Part shown: piece by piece, positions 33,118 to 42,067 of the stretch | How the letters are laid out: every line of letters begins with the position of its first letter | Numbering within the stretch: position 1 is the first letter of the stretch | NCBI GenBank assembly: GCA_049941595.1 | Contig: JBNFNA010000002.1 | Span: forward strand, 186,001-250,000 | Source: Pasteurella sp049941595 | GTDB taxonomy: Bacteria; Pseudomonadota; Gammaproteobacteria; Enterobacterales; Pasteurellaceae | Direction of reading: 5' to 3' | Length of the DNA: 64,000 nt | Made by a program: the position numbers and the translations under genes | The notes under the pieces: generated by a model | What the model was told of the DNA's origin: nothing | The model's input: the letters and a program-made list of their open reading frames with translations, nothing else | Database searches by the model: none

Positions 33118-34115
33118 TTAGTTACGATTTATAGGGCAAGCAACTATTTCTATTGCTTGGGCTTGCTTTTGTGAAAGTCTATACTTTGCTTGGAGCTCTT
33201 TTGCTATTGAATCTGCTTTCGAAGCATTGCCTAGTTCAGGATTATAATCTCCCCAATAATCTCTTCTAGCTTGAATAGCTAATGCTAATCGATCATTTTC
33301 CATAAATTCGTTGAGCAATATAGGCGCGTTTTTTTGGTCAAGTTGTTGTTTTAATTTTTCAATTTCTTTATCTTTTTTATTATTTTCTTCTTTTACTCTT
33401 TCCAAATCATTTTTTAACTTGCTATTTTCTATGATTCTATCATCGCCTTTATCAATAACAGAAAATGCTTTGAGAAAATTAATTAGGTGATCATGTAATA
33501 TCCTTATATCATCTAAATATAATGGTGTATTATTCTCATCTACGGTTAAAAGGCAAACAGTCTCCTCATAAATGGATGCTAAATATTTAGGAAACTTTTT
33601 AAAGAAACCTGTATTTATTACTTCATCTATATTAAATTCATTCAATCCGTTAATTCTAAGGTAACCTTCAAAACTTACATTTTCAATTTCATTAATATTC
33701 CCATTAAAAATACTAATTTGTACAATTTTTCTTAAGCGTTCATATGTATATTTTTCTTTAGATAAACAAACATAGAAATCAAAAAAACTATTCTCTTTAT
33801 GTAGCCATAAATGCTCTTCAGACCAGTCAATTTCAAATTCTCGTGGATTAAAGCGGAAATATAATGACAAATCTGAATAGTCTAATCTCAGTTCTCTAAA
33901 TTCATCTAAATCTTTTATAAAGTTGACTTCTTTTCTATTGATTGAATGTATATTTTTTTATCACCACTTAAATAAACAGATGATATTAGGTCGCCATTTT
34001 GAATATACTCTAATAAATCTCGAACAGATATATCAACTTGATAATTAGTAGAAATATATTTTACTGCGTCATCTAATGAATATGCTTTTTTAGGTAAAAC
34101 TCTTTGTGGTGTCAT
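33118..34115 (-). pseudogene. Cargo gene split by a frameshift in a homopolymer
   Basis: Two frames make one protein. The first (34115-33915, 66 residues, MTPQRVLPKKAYSLDDAVKY) ends soon after an A7 run (minus strand; T7 at 33953-33959). Adding one A puts the reading into the second frame, which is open without stops through EFRELRLDYSDLSLYFRFNP and on to 33118, for about 332 residues. The second part alone has only a TTG start. The C-terminal half has a coiled coil (NDLERVKEENNKKDKEIEKL) and a helical end (DYWGDYNPELGNASKADSIA) seen in other Pasteurellaceae phage proteins. Function unknown. Either a real mutation, slippage-dependent expression, or a sequencing error. Confidence 0.7.
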
Positions 34116-34208
34116 AAATGCCCCTTTCGCATTTGCCCTTATGATAGGAACGCACCAACAAGATAATGTTTCTTGCTTTCGGGGATCAGCCTAGGTGCGT
34201 TGATTTGA

Positions 34209-34325
34209 TTACTGTGTTTTTTTCGGATTAACTGGTGGTGTTGTAGGTCTAGGTGGTTTAGGTTTTGGCACTTTTAGATTAAATCCTTCTGTTGATGGCG
34301 TAGTGTTTTTGTTGTCATGTCCCAT
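34209..34325 (-). CDS. Tiny proline-rich protein coupled to the membrane protein
   Basis: A 38-residue frame, too short for usual gene finders: MGHDNKNTTPSTEGFNLKVP then KPKPPRPTTPPVNPKKTQ. Its ATG overlaps the TAA of the upstream membrane protein gene (TAATG), which implies translational coupling. The proline/lysine-rich composition suggests a flexible peptide. No family known to me. Confidence 0.5.
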   Translation of the reverse strand: MGHDNKNTTPSTEGFNLKVPKPKPPRPTTPPVNPKKTQ

Positions 34326-34990
34326 TAGCTTTCTCCATTTGTAGGTTGTTGTGTAGTTGAAATTAGCAAATTATCCATTTTTTCGGATATGCTTATATAC
34401 TCCACTTTATATAAACTCTTAACATTACTATCAGACATTAGAAAGATTTCTGCATCTTCTATACATAGCTGAAAAAATTCATCAGTTTCTTTGCAAGCAA
34501 CAGTAATACCACGAATAAATAAATTTTTATCCCAAATAATTATATCTATCCAGTCACCTTTTTTTAACTTTAATAATAAGTAGTTAGTGGTATAACTTCC
34601 ATAATTAATAGATATTCCTGATTTTAATAAAATAGATAAAAAGTATTCCTTAGTTTCTATATATGAAATAAATAGCCCTAATCCAAATGAAACAAATCCC
34701 GCTTTAATTATTTCTTGATAAGGTATTTCTTTGATTTCTTTGTCGTTAAAATCCCATACATTTAAGATTTTAACATCTTTCATATTAAATCCTACCTTTC
34801 CGACTTCACAATAAAGATCTGCTATATAGTAGAATTGAAGAATAGCATACGACATAACTCCATAAAAGATAATAAAAATGGAGTATTTGAAATTACCCCA
34901 AGGCTTATGCTCGGTTATTTTGTCTAATAGCATCGTTGTGATAATACCAGGAAATAAAATCATAATGATTTTTATGCTAAGTTCATCCAT
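34325..34990 (-). CDS. Membrane protein, DUF6338-like, possible defence cargo
   Basis: A 221-residue protein with three likely membrane segments (IIMILFPGIITTMLL, YSIFIIFYGVMSYAILQFYY, AGFVSFGLGLFISYI) and a C-terminal soluble part (KKGDWIDIIIWDKNLFIRGI) that reads like a small beta-barrel. This layout resembles DUF6338, a family of unknown function; the match is from memory. It is AT-rich compared with its neighbours and lies in the cargo slot between terL and alpA, where satellites carry accessory or anti-phage genes. No catalytic motif is visible. Confidence 0.65.
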   Translation of the reverse strand: MDELSIKIIMILFPGIITTMLLDKITEHKPWGNFKYSIFIIFYGVMSYAILQFYYIADLYCEVGKVGFNMKDVKILNVWDFNDKEIKEIPYQEIIKAGFVSFGLGLFISYIETKEYFLSILLKSGISINYGSYTTNYLLLKLKKGDWIDIIIWDKNLFIRGITVACKETDEFFQLCIEDAEIFLMSDSNVKSLYKVEYISISEKMDNLLISTTQQPTNGES

Positions 34991-35084
34991 ATATCCATAC
35001 CCTTCCTATTGAGTTAGTATTAAGAAGATTGTACAAATTATAACTATTTTTTCAATGTTTTTAAGCTTATGATTCCCTATTAAT

Positions 35085-36752
35085 TCATAACTCTATTCCA
35101 ATAAAATCTTCCAATGCCTTCTGATGTTCTTCGGATAGCTCAAAAATCAGATCGCCATATTCAAGCTGATAAGTGCCAAAGGACATTAAAAAGGCTATTG
35201 CGGGGTCAATCTTATTAGCTGCCTTTTTCTTGTTTGGTTTAATGTTGGCGTTGGCATCAGTTTCCATTACCACGTTGGATAATGCCCACGCTAAAACAGG
35301 ATCGCCATTGTGTTCTATCACTTGGCGATTAATTAGCACCTCTGCGGATTTTGCTACAGGGCTAAAACGTTGATAGGTTTGCGGGAATGGCTCAACGTCT
35401 AAGCCCGCACTTTGTAACTGTGTTCTTAAGTGTGTGGCATTCCAAACATCAAAGCCAATCATTTTGATATTAAAGCACTCGGCATCTTTTAAAATATCAT
35501 CTCTGATTTTGTCATAATCAATACAATCCCCCTCAGTAATACGTAACCAACCTTGTCGCATCCATTGGCGGTAAATAGCCCAGTTTTTGTTGGCCACATT
35601 ATTAAGCTGATATTCAGGTAAGTAATGACGAGTAACTAACCGCACTTTTTGCCCTTGTGGGAAAGTGTAACAAATACTAGTCAGGTCATTAGTTGAGGAT
35701 AAATCTAAGCCCATATAACAATCCTGATGTAATAGGCTGCTTTCCTCATAATCCCGTTGACATAACGTCCAACTGCCCTCACTTAGCCAAGGGGTTGTAC
35801 CTTGGCACCAAACATTAAAGCGTTTCGTTAACATTTCTACCCATTCAGACGGTATGCCACGGGCTTTCGCTATGGTGTTCTCAAAGTCAATTTGGGGAAT
35901 AGATTGATTAATATTCGGGTTAGCCTTGATCCAAGTATCAGGATTATCTATTTCGCTTTCGTCGTCTAGCTCAAAAATCAAAATAAAAATGCTGTCGTTT
36001 TTCTCGTTACCTTCGAGAATTTGTGAGCAATAGTCATAATGCTGTTTACAAGCTGAAATGGTATTACTCCCCGCGGTGGTAATCGCAAATAAAAGCCCTT
36101 CAGGTCTTGCCCCCTGTCCTAATTCTAATGCACTGTAAACGCTGTTATCTGCGTGTAAATGGTATTCATCCACTATTGCAAGACTTGGGTTTGTACCTTC
36201 AATCGTGGAGGATTTAGCGGCTAACGGTCGCATAAGGCTATTATTTTGTGGATAGATAAGTTTATGCTGTTGGATTTGTACTCGTTTTCTTAAAGGTGGT
36301 GAAAGCAAACACATTTGGCGGGCATCATCAAACACAATACGAGCTTGATCACGGCTTACCGCGGCGGTGTAAATATCTTGTTGGCCTTTTTCCATCACTA
36401 AAAACCAGTTAGCCAAGACGGCTGCAACGGTAGATTTGGCGTTTTTTCTTGCCACTTGAATATAAGCGGAGCGGTATTTTCTAAGCCCTGTATCTGTATG
36501 CTTAAAACCTAGAATATTCGCAAATAAAAAGACTTGCCAATCACTCAAGATAATTGGTTTACCGCGTAAATGTCCCTTGACATGCGGACATAATCGAGAG
36601 AAAGCCAAAAATTGATTAACGATTTTTTCATCAAAATAATAATCCGGATTAGTTAAATCTTGAAAATAACGCTCAACGGCTAACTTCACCTTTTTACAAG
36701 CAATAATCTCACCGCTTTTTACTTTCTCTGCGTAGTCGTGCCAAATACTCAT
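35085..36752 (-). CDS. terL: Phage terminase large subunit
   Basis: Packaging motor and nuclease. The 555-residue protein is an HK97-type TerL: ATPase with Walker A-like YIQVARKNAKST (about residue 92) and Walker B LAIVDEYHLH, and a C-terminal RNase H-like nuclease with acidic clusters in YMGLDLSSTNDLT and the IGFDVWNATH region. Its ATG overlaps the terS stop (TAATG). An uptake signal lies at 35639-35647. Confidence 0.95.
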   Translation of the reverse strand: MSIWHDYAEKVKSGEIIACKKVKLAVERYFQDLTNPDYYFDEKIVNQFLAFSRLCPHVKGHLRGKPIILSDWQVFLFANILGFKHTDTGLRKYRSAYIQVARKNAKSTVAAVLANWFLVMEKGQQDIYTAAVSRDQARIVFDDARQMCLLSPPLRKRVQIQQHKLIYPQNNSLMRPLAAKSSTIEGTNPSLAIVDEYHLHADNSVYSALELGQGARPEGLLFAITTAGSNTISACKQHYDYCSQILEGNEKNDSIFILIFELDDESEIDNPDTWIKANPNINQSIPQIDFENTIAKARGIPSEWVEMLTKRFNVWCQGTTPWLSEGSWTLCQRDYEESSLLHQDCYMGLDLSSTNDLTSICYTFPQGQKVRLVTRHYLPEYQLNNVANKNWAIYRQWMRQGWLRITEGDCIDYDKIRDDILKDAECFNIKMIGFDVWNATHLRTQLQSAGLDVEPFPQTYQRFSPVAKSAEVLINRQVIEHNGDPVLAWALSNVVMETDANANIKPNKKKAANKIDPAIAFLMSFGTYQLEYGDLIFELSEEHQKALEDFIGIEL

Positions 36753-37120
36753 TACAGTGTTAAAAGCTCATCTATGGCATCCACGCCCTCAATAGTGACG
36801 GGGTTCTTTTTACGGCTCACAGGATCGAACCCAAGCAACGCGGACATTTTAATCATCACTTTTTCGGCATCGGCTTTAGCTGAAAGGGCGGGATTGCGCG
36901 ATTGTGTACCTTGGCTGTTGATAATAACAAAGCCATTTTTCGCTAAATCTGCTACAGAATGGCGCCAAATTGCGTAGTTTTCGCAATAAATCTCAAGATT
37001 AGTGAGATCTTCGGGCATAATATCGCCACGCTCTGAAAGCTGTTTAATACGGGCTTTCCATTGGCTTTTCGCAATATCATCCAAAAATTCAGGTGTTTTA
37101 TAAGTTTTCTTTCTAGTCAT
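36752..37120 (-). CDS. terS: Phage terminase small subunit, P27 family
   Basis: Recognises the packaging site and delivers DNA to TerL. The 122-residue protein (MTRKKTYKTPEFLDDIAKSQ ... NLEIYCENYAIWRHSVADLA) has the helical P27 layout. The palindrome-rich gap just upstream is the expected location of its cos site. Confidence 0.9.
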   Translation of the reverse strand: MTRKKTYKTPEFLDDIAKSQWKARIKQLSERGDIMPEDLTNLEIYCENYAIWRHSVADLAKNGFVIINSQGTQSRNPALSAKADAEKVMIKMSALLGFDPVSRKKNPVTIEGVDAIDELLTL

Positions 37121-37166
37121 TTGCTTTCCTTATATTCAATGAGCCCAATTTTAAGCTTGTTCAGTT

Positions 37167-37420
37167 GTGGTCATATGACCACGGTTGAATTGTGTACTTA
37201 TGTACACAACTAAACTCTGCCTATTCAAGTGTTGTGATATCACAACGCTTATATTTTCTAAAAAATTGCCTTGCGTAAAAATTTGATTAGGGGGGCGGTT
37301 CTGACGGCTTCGGTGTTTCTTTTCAAAACTCCCCCCGCCCAGTGCAATTGTTTAAAATTTAATCAAAACTCAAGTTTGAGTTTCGTTCATTATTTGTTTA
37401 ACTATTCGTATAATACGAAT
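37167..37420. promoter_or_regulatory. Palindrome-rich HNH-terS gap, candidate cos site
   Basis: Five palindromes occur in 254 bases: GTGGTCATATGACCAC (37167-37182, perfect), TTGTGTAC/GTACACAA (37190-37209), GTTGTGATATCACAAC (37231-37246, perfect), AAACTCAA/TTGAGTTT (37366-37383) and ATTCGTAT/ATACGAAT (37404-37420). Between them is the most G+C-rich patch of the island, with G6 (37290-37295) followed by CGG and C6 (37331-37336). In HK97 the cos site lies between the HNH gene (gp74) and terS, exactly this position. No coding frame is supported here. Confidence 0.6.
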
Positions 37421-37423
37421 GCC

Positions 37424-37801
37424 TTACTTCTTCGCCCCATAACCACGTTTATCTATGACCCTTGTTTTATAGCTGTGGCAATCTCGGCATAAGGCTTGGT
37501 GATTGCTTCCAACCCAAAAGAGCGGATCAGCTTGTCCATTCTCTACAGGTTTAATATGGTCAATTACTGTGGCTGGCGTATATTTCCCTTGTGCTAAACA
37601 CATCACACATAAAGGATGTTTTTTTAAATATTGAAGTCGGTATTTACTCCAATTGTGATCGTAACCACGCTTGGATGCGCTTACTCGGTTATCCTTTGGT
37701 TTATGTTCTTCACATCGTCCAGATTTCACCTTGTTTCTACACCCTGGAAAGGTGCAACGCTTTAAGGGTTGATAAGGCATAACATTCCTTAGTAAACGCA
37801 A
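37424..37801 (-). CDS. Phage HNH endonuclease
   Basis: A 125-residue HNH nuclease with two zinc-binding Cys pairs (CTFPGCRNKVKSGRCEEH and CVMCLAQGK...CRDCHSYK) and the HNH core DHIKPVENGQADPLFW plus NHQALCRDCH. HNH proteins next to terminase are needed for cos cleavage in HK97-like phages and are a standard part of the cf-PICI head cassette. It overlaps the connector gene upstream. Confidence 0.93.
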   Translation of the reverse strand: MRLLRNVMPYQPLKRCTFPGCRNKVKSGRCEEHKPKDNRVSASKRGYDHNWSKYRLQYLKKHPLCVMCLAQGKYTPATVIDHIKPVENGQADPLFWVGSNHQALCRDCHSYKTRVIDKRGYGAKK

Positions 37802-38112
37802 GGCTCACGGTACACATCCCATAATGATTTAATGGTCATTGGGATAATGGTTTGCTCAATATCAGTCGTCATCTCTCTGTTTGTGTAAAGGTGTGCGATA
37901 TACATCAAACAACCCACTTTAATGGAAGTGTTAAAAGGGATCGTAGTGTCCGTTTCCTTATCACCAAAAGTCTTACCAATATGACGTTGAGCCACTTCTA
38001 AAGCGGTTTCTGCGTAGATACTTAATAGCTCATCATCTAAATCAAAATCTTCCTCTATATTTAAATGAGCTTTAATCTCAATAAGCTCGATAAACTGTTT
38101 AATATTCGCCAT
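37789..38112 (-). CDS. Head-tail connector protein (gp6-like)
   Basis: From ATG 38112, with GAAGGAC in front, it has 107 residues (MANIKQFIELIEIKAHLNIE, LLSIYAETALEVAQRHIGKT). The helical layout is that of the HK97 gp6-type adaptor that forms a ring beneath the portal. Upstream in-frame codons to 38169 lie inside the head-closure gene and are not used. Confidence 0.85.
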   Translation of the reverse strand: MANIKQFIELIEIKAHLNIEEDFDLDDELLSIYAETALEVAQRHIGKTFGDKETDTTIPFNTSIKVGCLMYIAHLYTNREMTTDIEQTIIPMTIKSLWDVYREPCVY

Positions 38113-38455
38113 GTCCTTCACCCTCTTTACACATAAACTGTAACTCTCTGTGTTCTTCTTTACTGTCAATTACGGAATAAATATCTAAATATTTATCACC
38201 ATATTGAATCCGCATTCCTCGAGTGACTTCTGGTATATAGCGGATACGAACCCTTGTAATATTTTCACCTAATTGAAAAGGCCCACTAAAATATTCACGC
38301 CCTTGTAAAGGTTCTATACTAGCTCTCACTCTAGCAATATCTTCCCAGTAAGGTTCGTTATGACCTGATTCATTACGTTTACGTTCCTTTTTATAATTTC
38401 GTTTTTGTATTGTGATCACTTTGTTATATCGTCCCGCTCTAATCATTCTCGCCAT
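38099..38455 (-). CDS. Phage head closure / head-tail joining protein
   Basis: From ATG 38455 (AGGTGG upstream) it has 118 residues with the head-tail joining pattern: IRAGRYNKVITIQKR, WEDIARVRASIEPLQGREYF, and VRIRYIPEVTRGMRIQYGDK. This is the SPP1 gp16-like stopper that closes the filled head. Overlaps portal and connector genes by a few bases. Confidence 0.88.
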   Translation of the reverse strand: MARMIRAGRYNKVITIQKRNYKKERKRNESGHNEPYWEDIARVRASIEPLQGREYFSGPFQLGENITRVRIRYIPEVTRGMRIQYGDKYLDIYSVIDSKEEHRELQFMCKEGEGHGEY

Positions 38456-39650
38456 TTCTACCACCTTTTTTCACTTCTACGGTTTGTTTCCATGCTTGGC
38501 TAAACTCATCACCACCCACATAAGGTGTAAGCCCCTCACGTCTGCGGACTTCGTTAGGATTCATAATCCCCGCCTTGATTGCGGTATCGTAACTATTAAA
38601 GCGATCGTTTTGGCTTGTGCGTAACAAGTCGCTTGTATCAAACTCAATTAAATAACGTTGTTTACTTTGACGGGTCACATCCACCATCAACGCATCTTTT
38701 AATTGCTGTTCAAAGTTAGTGAGCCACGGTCTTAAGGTTTGTGATAAAAACGCACGGCTTGCCTCACTAAAATTCGAGTAAGTCGAGTTGGAGTAATCTT
38801 GTAAAAAGATTGGGCTAATGTTGTAGATACGGGCAATATCAGAAATGGTAAAGGTTCGACTAGCTAGCCATTCGGCATCTTGGTTAGTCATGCCTAATTG
38901 CTTATATTCCATTGAACCTTCAAGCACTGGCGTTTTACCCGCATTTTTTGCCCCTTTGTAACGCTCTAATGCTTTAATGGCTTTTTGTGCTTTTGCCTCA
39001 TCTAACCATTCGGAGGTTGTAATAAGTCCACTGGCCATTAAACCATTTTTCATCACGGATGCACCGTGCTTTTGTTGGGCAATACCTAAGCCCACCGTTT
39101 CACGACAAATGGCAATCGGGGATCGCCCTATAAAACCATCTAAAGAAGAGTGACGTAAGTGTAAGATTTCATCCTGAAGGTAGTTTTTTACTTTTCCATT
39201 CAGATCGGTGATTTGGTAAATGTAATCCCCTTTCGGATTTATGAAGATATTCACCGCACTGGGTTGATAAGGTGTGATACTCACTGGCTGACCTGTTTTA
39301 TCCCATTCAATCACGGCATACGCATTACCAGTTAATAAACAATGGCGCATCATCGTATATTTAAACTGGTAAGGGGTTTGACTGCGGTTTGGCATTTCAT
39401 TTAACAGAAAATCCACAGGATGATCAAAAACACGCTCCCGCCCATCTTGTTTTAACTGATATAAATAACAAGGCATAGAAGCAACTGCCTCCGCAATCAC
39501 CGTAACGGCATTCATCACTGCGGGTAAACTTTCTGCGGTAGTCGGAGTAACAAACTCCCCCGCCCCTGTGTTTGCTACACCCATATAAGAGAGTAGCTCC
39601 TCAATGGTTAAGCTGTTGCGTTGTTCTGTTTTCTTTTTAAATGGCCACAT
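38439..39650 (-). CDS. HK97-type portal protein
   Basis: The 403-residue dodecameric ring at the head vertex through which DNA enters. It starts MWPFKKKTEQRNSLTIEELL and shows typical HK97 portal stretches (VMNAVTVIAEAVASMPCYLY, HPVDFLLNEMPNRSQTPYQF, LRHSSLDGFIGRSPIAICRE, RREGLTPYVGGDEF). Lies between head closure and protease. Confidence 0.95.
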   Translation of the reverse strand: MWPFKKKTEQRNSLTIEELLSYMGVANTGAGEFVTPTTAESLPAVMNAVTVIAEAVASMPCYLYQLKQDGRERVFDHPVDFLLNEMPNRSQTPYQFKYTMMRHCLLTGNAYAVIEWDKTGQPVSITPYQPSAVNIFINPKGDYIYQITDLNGKVKNYLQDEILHLRHSSLDGFIGRSPIAICRETVGLGIAQQKHGASVMKNGLMASGLITTSEWLDEAKAQKAIKALERYKGAKNAGKTPVLEGSMEYKQLGMTNQDAEWLASRTFTISDIARIYNISPIFLQDYSNSTYSNFSEASRAFLSQTLRPWLTNFEQQLKDALMVDVTRQSKQRYLIEFDTSDLLRTSQNDRFNSYDTAIKAGIMNPNEVRRREGLTPYVGGDEFSQAWKQTVEVKKGGRNGEND

Positions 39651-39651
39651 A

Positions 39652-40212
39652 TTACAACTCCGCTAATTCAGCCCAACGATCTAAAAGTGCGGTTGTTTTT
39701 GACTGTAATTTTGCTTTTGCTTGTGCCATTGAACGCTGGGCAATCTGTACGTTACTTTCAGGATAAGCAGGAATACTGGTTACAGTAATTTCCACCAGCT
39801 CCGCACTTGTTACAATTCTTTGGCAAGGGGTAAGATCAAAATTCCAACTTTCAGCCTTCGCACGAAAACCAAAGGACATCCCTGTAATATCACCACGTTT
39901 TACACTGACTAATAAATCTTTACCTAAACTGGTTTCAGGCGGGGTAAGTTCAAAGCGTAAGCCTATGCTATCCTCTTCAAGTTTTAAGGTGTTGGCTTGA
40001 GTTCGTCCTAATAACTTAGTATGGTCATGCTCAAATAGTGCACGCACATCTGCACCGCTTGATAAAGTTTCACTAAATGCCCCTTGGGCAAATTGCTCGA
40101 CAAACTCTCCCCACATTAATTCACTTGGGCTATTCCATTTCACCACATAGCCAATCAATTTTTCATTCTCTGCACTCAGTTCTGATGAGCGGATTTCAAA
40201 ATCTTTATTCAT
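39652..40212 (-). CDS. HK97 prohead protease
   Basis: Serine protease (family U35/S78) that removes the scaffold-like delta domain of the capsid protein during maturation. The 186 residues include the catalytic His in ALFEHDHTKLLGR (about residue 67) and Ser in GMSFGFRA (about 116). An uptake signal lies inside (39685-39693). Together with capsid and portal it forms a complete head-maturation set. Confidence 0.93.
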   Translation of the reverse strand: MNKDFEIRSSELSAENEKLIGYVVKWNSPSELMWGEFVEQFAQGAFSETLSSGADVRALFEHDHTKLLGRTQANTLKLEEDSIGLRFELTPPETSLGKDLLVSVKRGDITGMSFGFRAKAESWNFDLTPCQRIVTSAELVEITVTSIPAYPESNVQIAQRSMAQAKAKLQSKTTALLDRWAELAEL

Positions 40213-40225
40213 AGTGTACCTCTAA

Positions 40226-40253
40226 CAAAAAAGGGCTAAATTAGCCCCTTTTT
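40226..40253 (-). terminator. Hairpin with U-tract between capsid and protease genes
   Basis: On the minus strand GGGCT / AGCCC forms a stem flanked by A-run and T6, lying 10 bases after the capsid stop. It is the right shape for a partial terminator that lets more capsid than protease be made. Confidence 0.6.
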
Positions 40254-40263
40254 GTATGTTCCA

Positions 40264-41461
40264 TTAAGCTAGGGTTTCGATAAACTTAATCGCATTGCTA
40301 TCGACTACGCCACCACCTAAATATTTATCAGTGTGGACTTTATAAAAGCCTGGTTCAGTAAGATTATCTGGTCGAGTTCTTACGCCTGTTTCATGATCTA
40401 CAATGAAGTAACCACGTTTAAAATCACCAAAAGCAATCACGGCTTTATTCGCTCCACTTGCTGGCATGGTTTCTAAGAAATACACAGGACGACCTAAAAG
40501 CGTAGAAGGGGCATCTACCGTTAACCCATCACGCCAAATAAAATCACCATTTTCGTTTTTCAGTTTTTGAAGTGCTGCGGCAATGCTTGAGGACATCACC
40601 CAAGAGGCATTTTTGCGGTATTTACTGTGTAAGGTATAGAAAAGATCGATAAGGGTATCGGCTATGATTTTATCCGCACTCGCAACTTCGATTTTTTGAA
40701 GTTCGCCAAAAGTACGGGTTTTATCAGCAGTAGTTGAACGGGTATATTGCAACAATCCTTTTGCTTTTTTGCTACCATCGCCTGCGGTTAAATCCGCTTC
40801 TTCAGTTTCGGTAAAGCTTTCGCTAATTTCATCCGTTAACCAGCCTAGAATATCAATGGATGAAAAGTCCAAGATTTCTTGCGTAGTCTTTGGATAAGCA
40901 TAAATTGGGTTTAAAGCAATACTGACCTCATGTAACTTAGGTGCATTGGTTGCATTACGGGCTTGACCTTCATCACCATGATCCACCACCGCACCACCAG
41001 CGGAAACAAGTTTTTTATACTCTTTCGCCCCTACAGGTAAGCGAACAACATTACAGATTTGACGCATCACGCTATCATCTGTTAAACGTTTCATCACTTC
41101 CTTATCAAGTTGAGGGATGACAGAATAACCGCCATCATCTTTTGCGGTAGTGGAAAGGGTATTTGCTCGCAATTCACCTGTTTTAATGTAATGACGTAAC
41201 TCATCATTACTTAATTGTGCCTTGCCACCTGTTTCCACTGGTTTCCCACCTTGTAAACCTAAACTGCGTTCTTCATCGGCTACAGTTTCGTAACGCTTGA
41301 TTTCCTCGGACATTTGTTTTAGAGTCTTTTAATTTGTCAAACTTACCGCTTTCCTCTTCATTCAGAGAGCGGTTTTCTTTTTCAGCGTTTTCTAATAACG
41401 AACGCATTTCGGCAGCGTGTTCTGCTTTTTTCTGACGTAGTTCTAATAACTTTTTGAACAT
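40264..41461 (-). pseudogene. HK97-type major capsid gene with a frameshift in the delta domain
   Basis: Two frames make one capsid protein. The first (41461-41273, 62 residues, MFKKLLELRQKKAEHAAEMR) has a good ribosome-binding site (GGAGAG) and the coiled-coil delta domain; it runs off frame at an A4 run (T4 at 41327-41330). Removing one A gives FDKLKTLKQMSEEIKRYETV and joins it to the second frame (open from 41313, 349 residues) holding the capsid fold (NVVRLPVGAKEYKKLVSAGG, LGWLTDEISESFTETEEADL, YKVHTDKYLGG). The intact product would be about 398 residues, normal for the family. The ATG at 41313 has no visible ribosome-binding site. Real decay, a +1 frameshift, or a sequence error are all possible. 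Confidence 0.8.
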
Positions 41462-41470
41462 ATACTCTCC

Positions 41471-41878
41471 TTAATATTCCTTGAAATCATACTCAATAGA
41501 ATAAGTAAGCGTGCCAGATAACCAAGTATAGTTATCTGAATCGTACTCATACTCGAAGGAATACCCTGGAGATATTCGATCAATATTTTCATAAGTATGT
41601 TTAGAAATAATGTTGTGAATTTTTTCAATGATGAGATCTAGCTTTTCTTCACTAGAATAAAATGGAATGAAAACTGCAATAATTAACTCAGATTCCCAGT
41701 GAGTATGCCCAATAGATACAGGCTCACATTTTGCATTTTCAATATAAACTGATAATGCTGGAAGTTGCATTTTGACATCCGTAAAAAACATTCTTCCGTT
41801 GTGCAATCCTTTTAACCCAGGCAAATGATCTGAAATTAATGCAATAACTTCTTTTCTAATCTGATTATGAATAAGCAT
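41471..41878 (-). CDS. gpU-like tail terminator / minor tail protein
   Basis: A 135-residue protein (MLIHNQIRKEVIALISDHLP, MQLPALSVYIENAKCEPVSI, TYSIEYDFKEY) matching lambda gpU-type minor tail proteins in length and layout. gpU caps the tail and joins it to the head. In this island it is the first gene of the head operon and the only tail-related one, so it may adapt the satellite's head to a helper's tail. Confidence 0.7.
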   Translation of the reverse strand: MLIHNQIRKEVIALISDHLPGLKGLHNGRMFFTDVKMQLPALSVYIENAKCEPVSIGHTHWESELIIAVFIPFYSSEEKLDLIIEKIHNIISKHTYENIDRISPGYSFEYEYDSDNYTWLSGTLTYSIEYDFKEY

Positions 41879-42067
41879 AAACCTTCCGATTTCATCTTAA
41901 TTAAGACGGCTTACAATAAGCCCATATCACAATATAAACAGAAAAAAGAGTAAGTAAATATGCTAAAAATCAATAGTTTAGATATGTTTAGAAACGTTGA
42001 GTAAATAATTTTTGATTGATTATTTTTTAACCACAAAAGAAATAAGGTAGAGATAAAATGAGACTTT

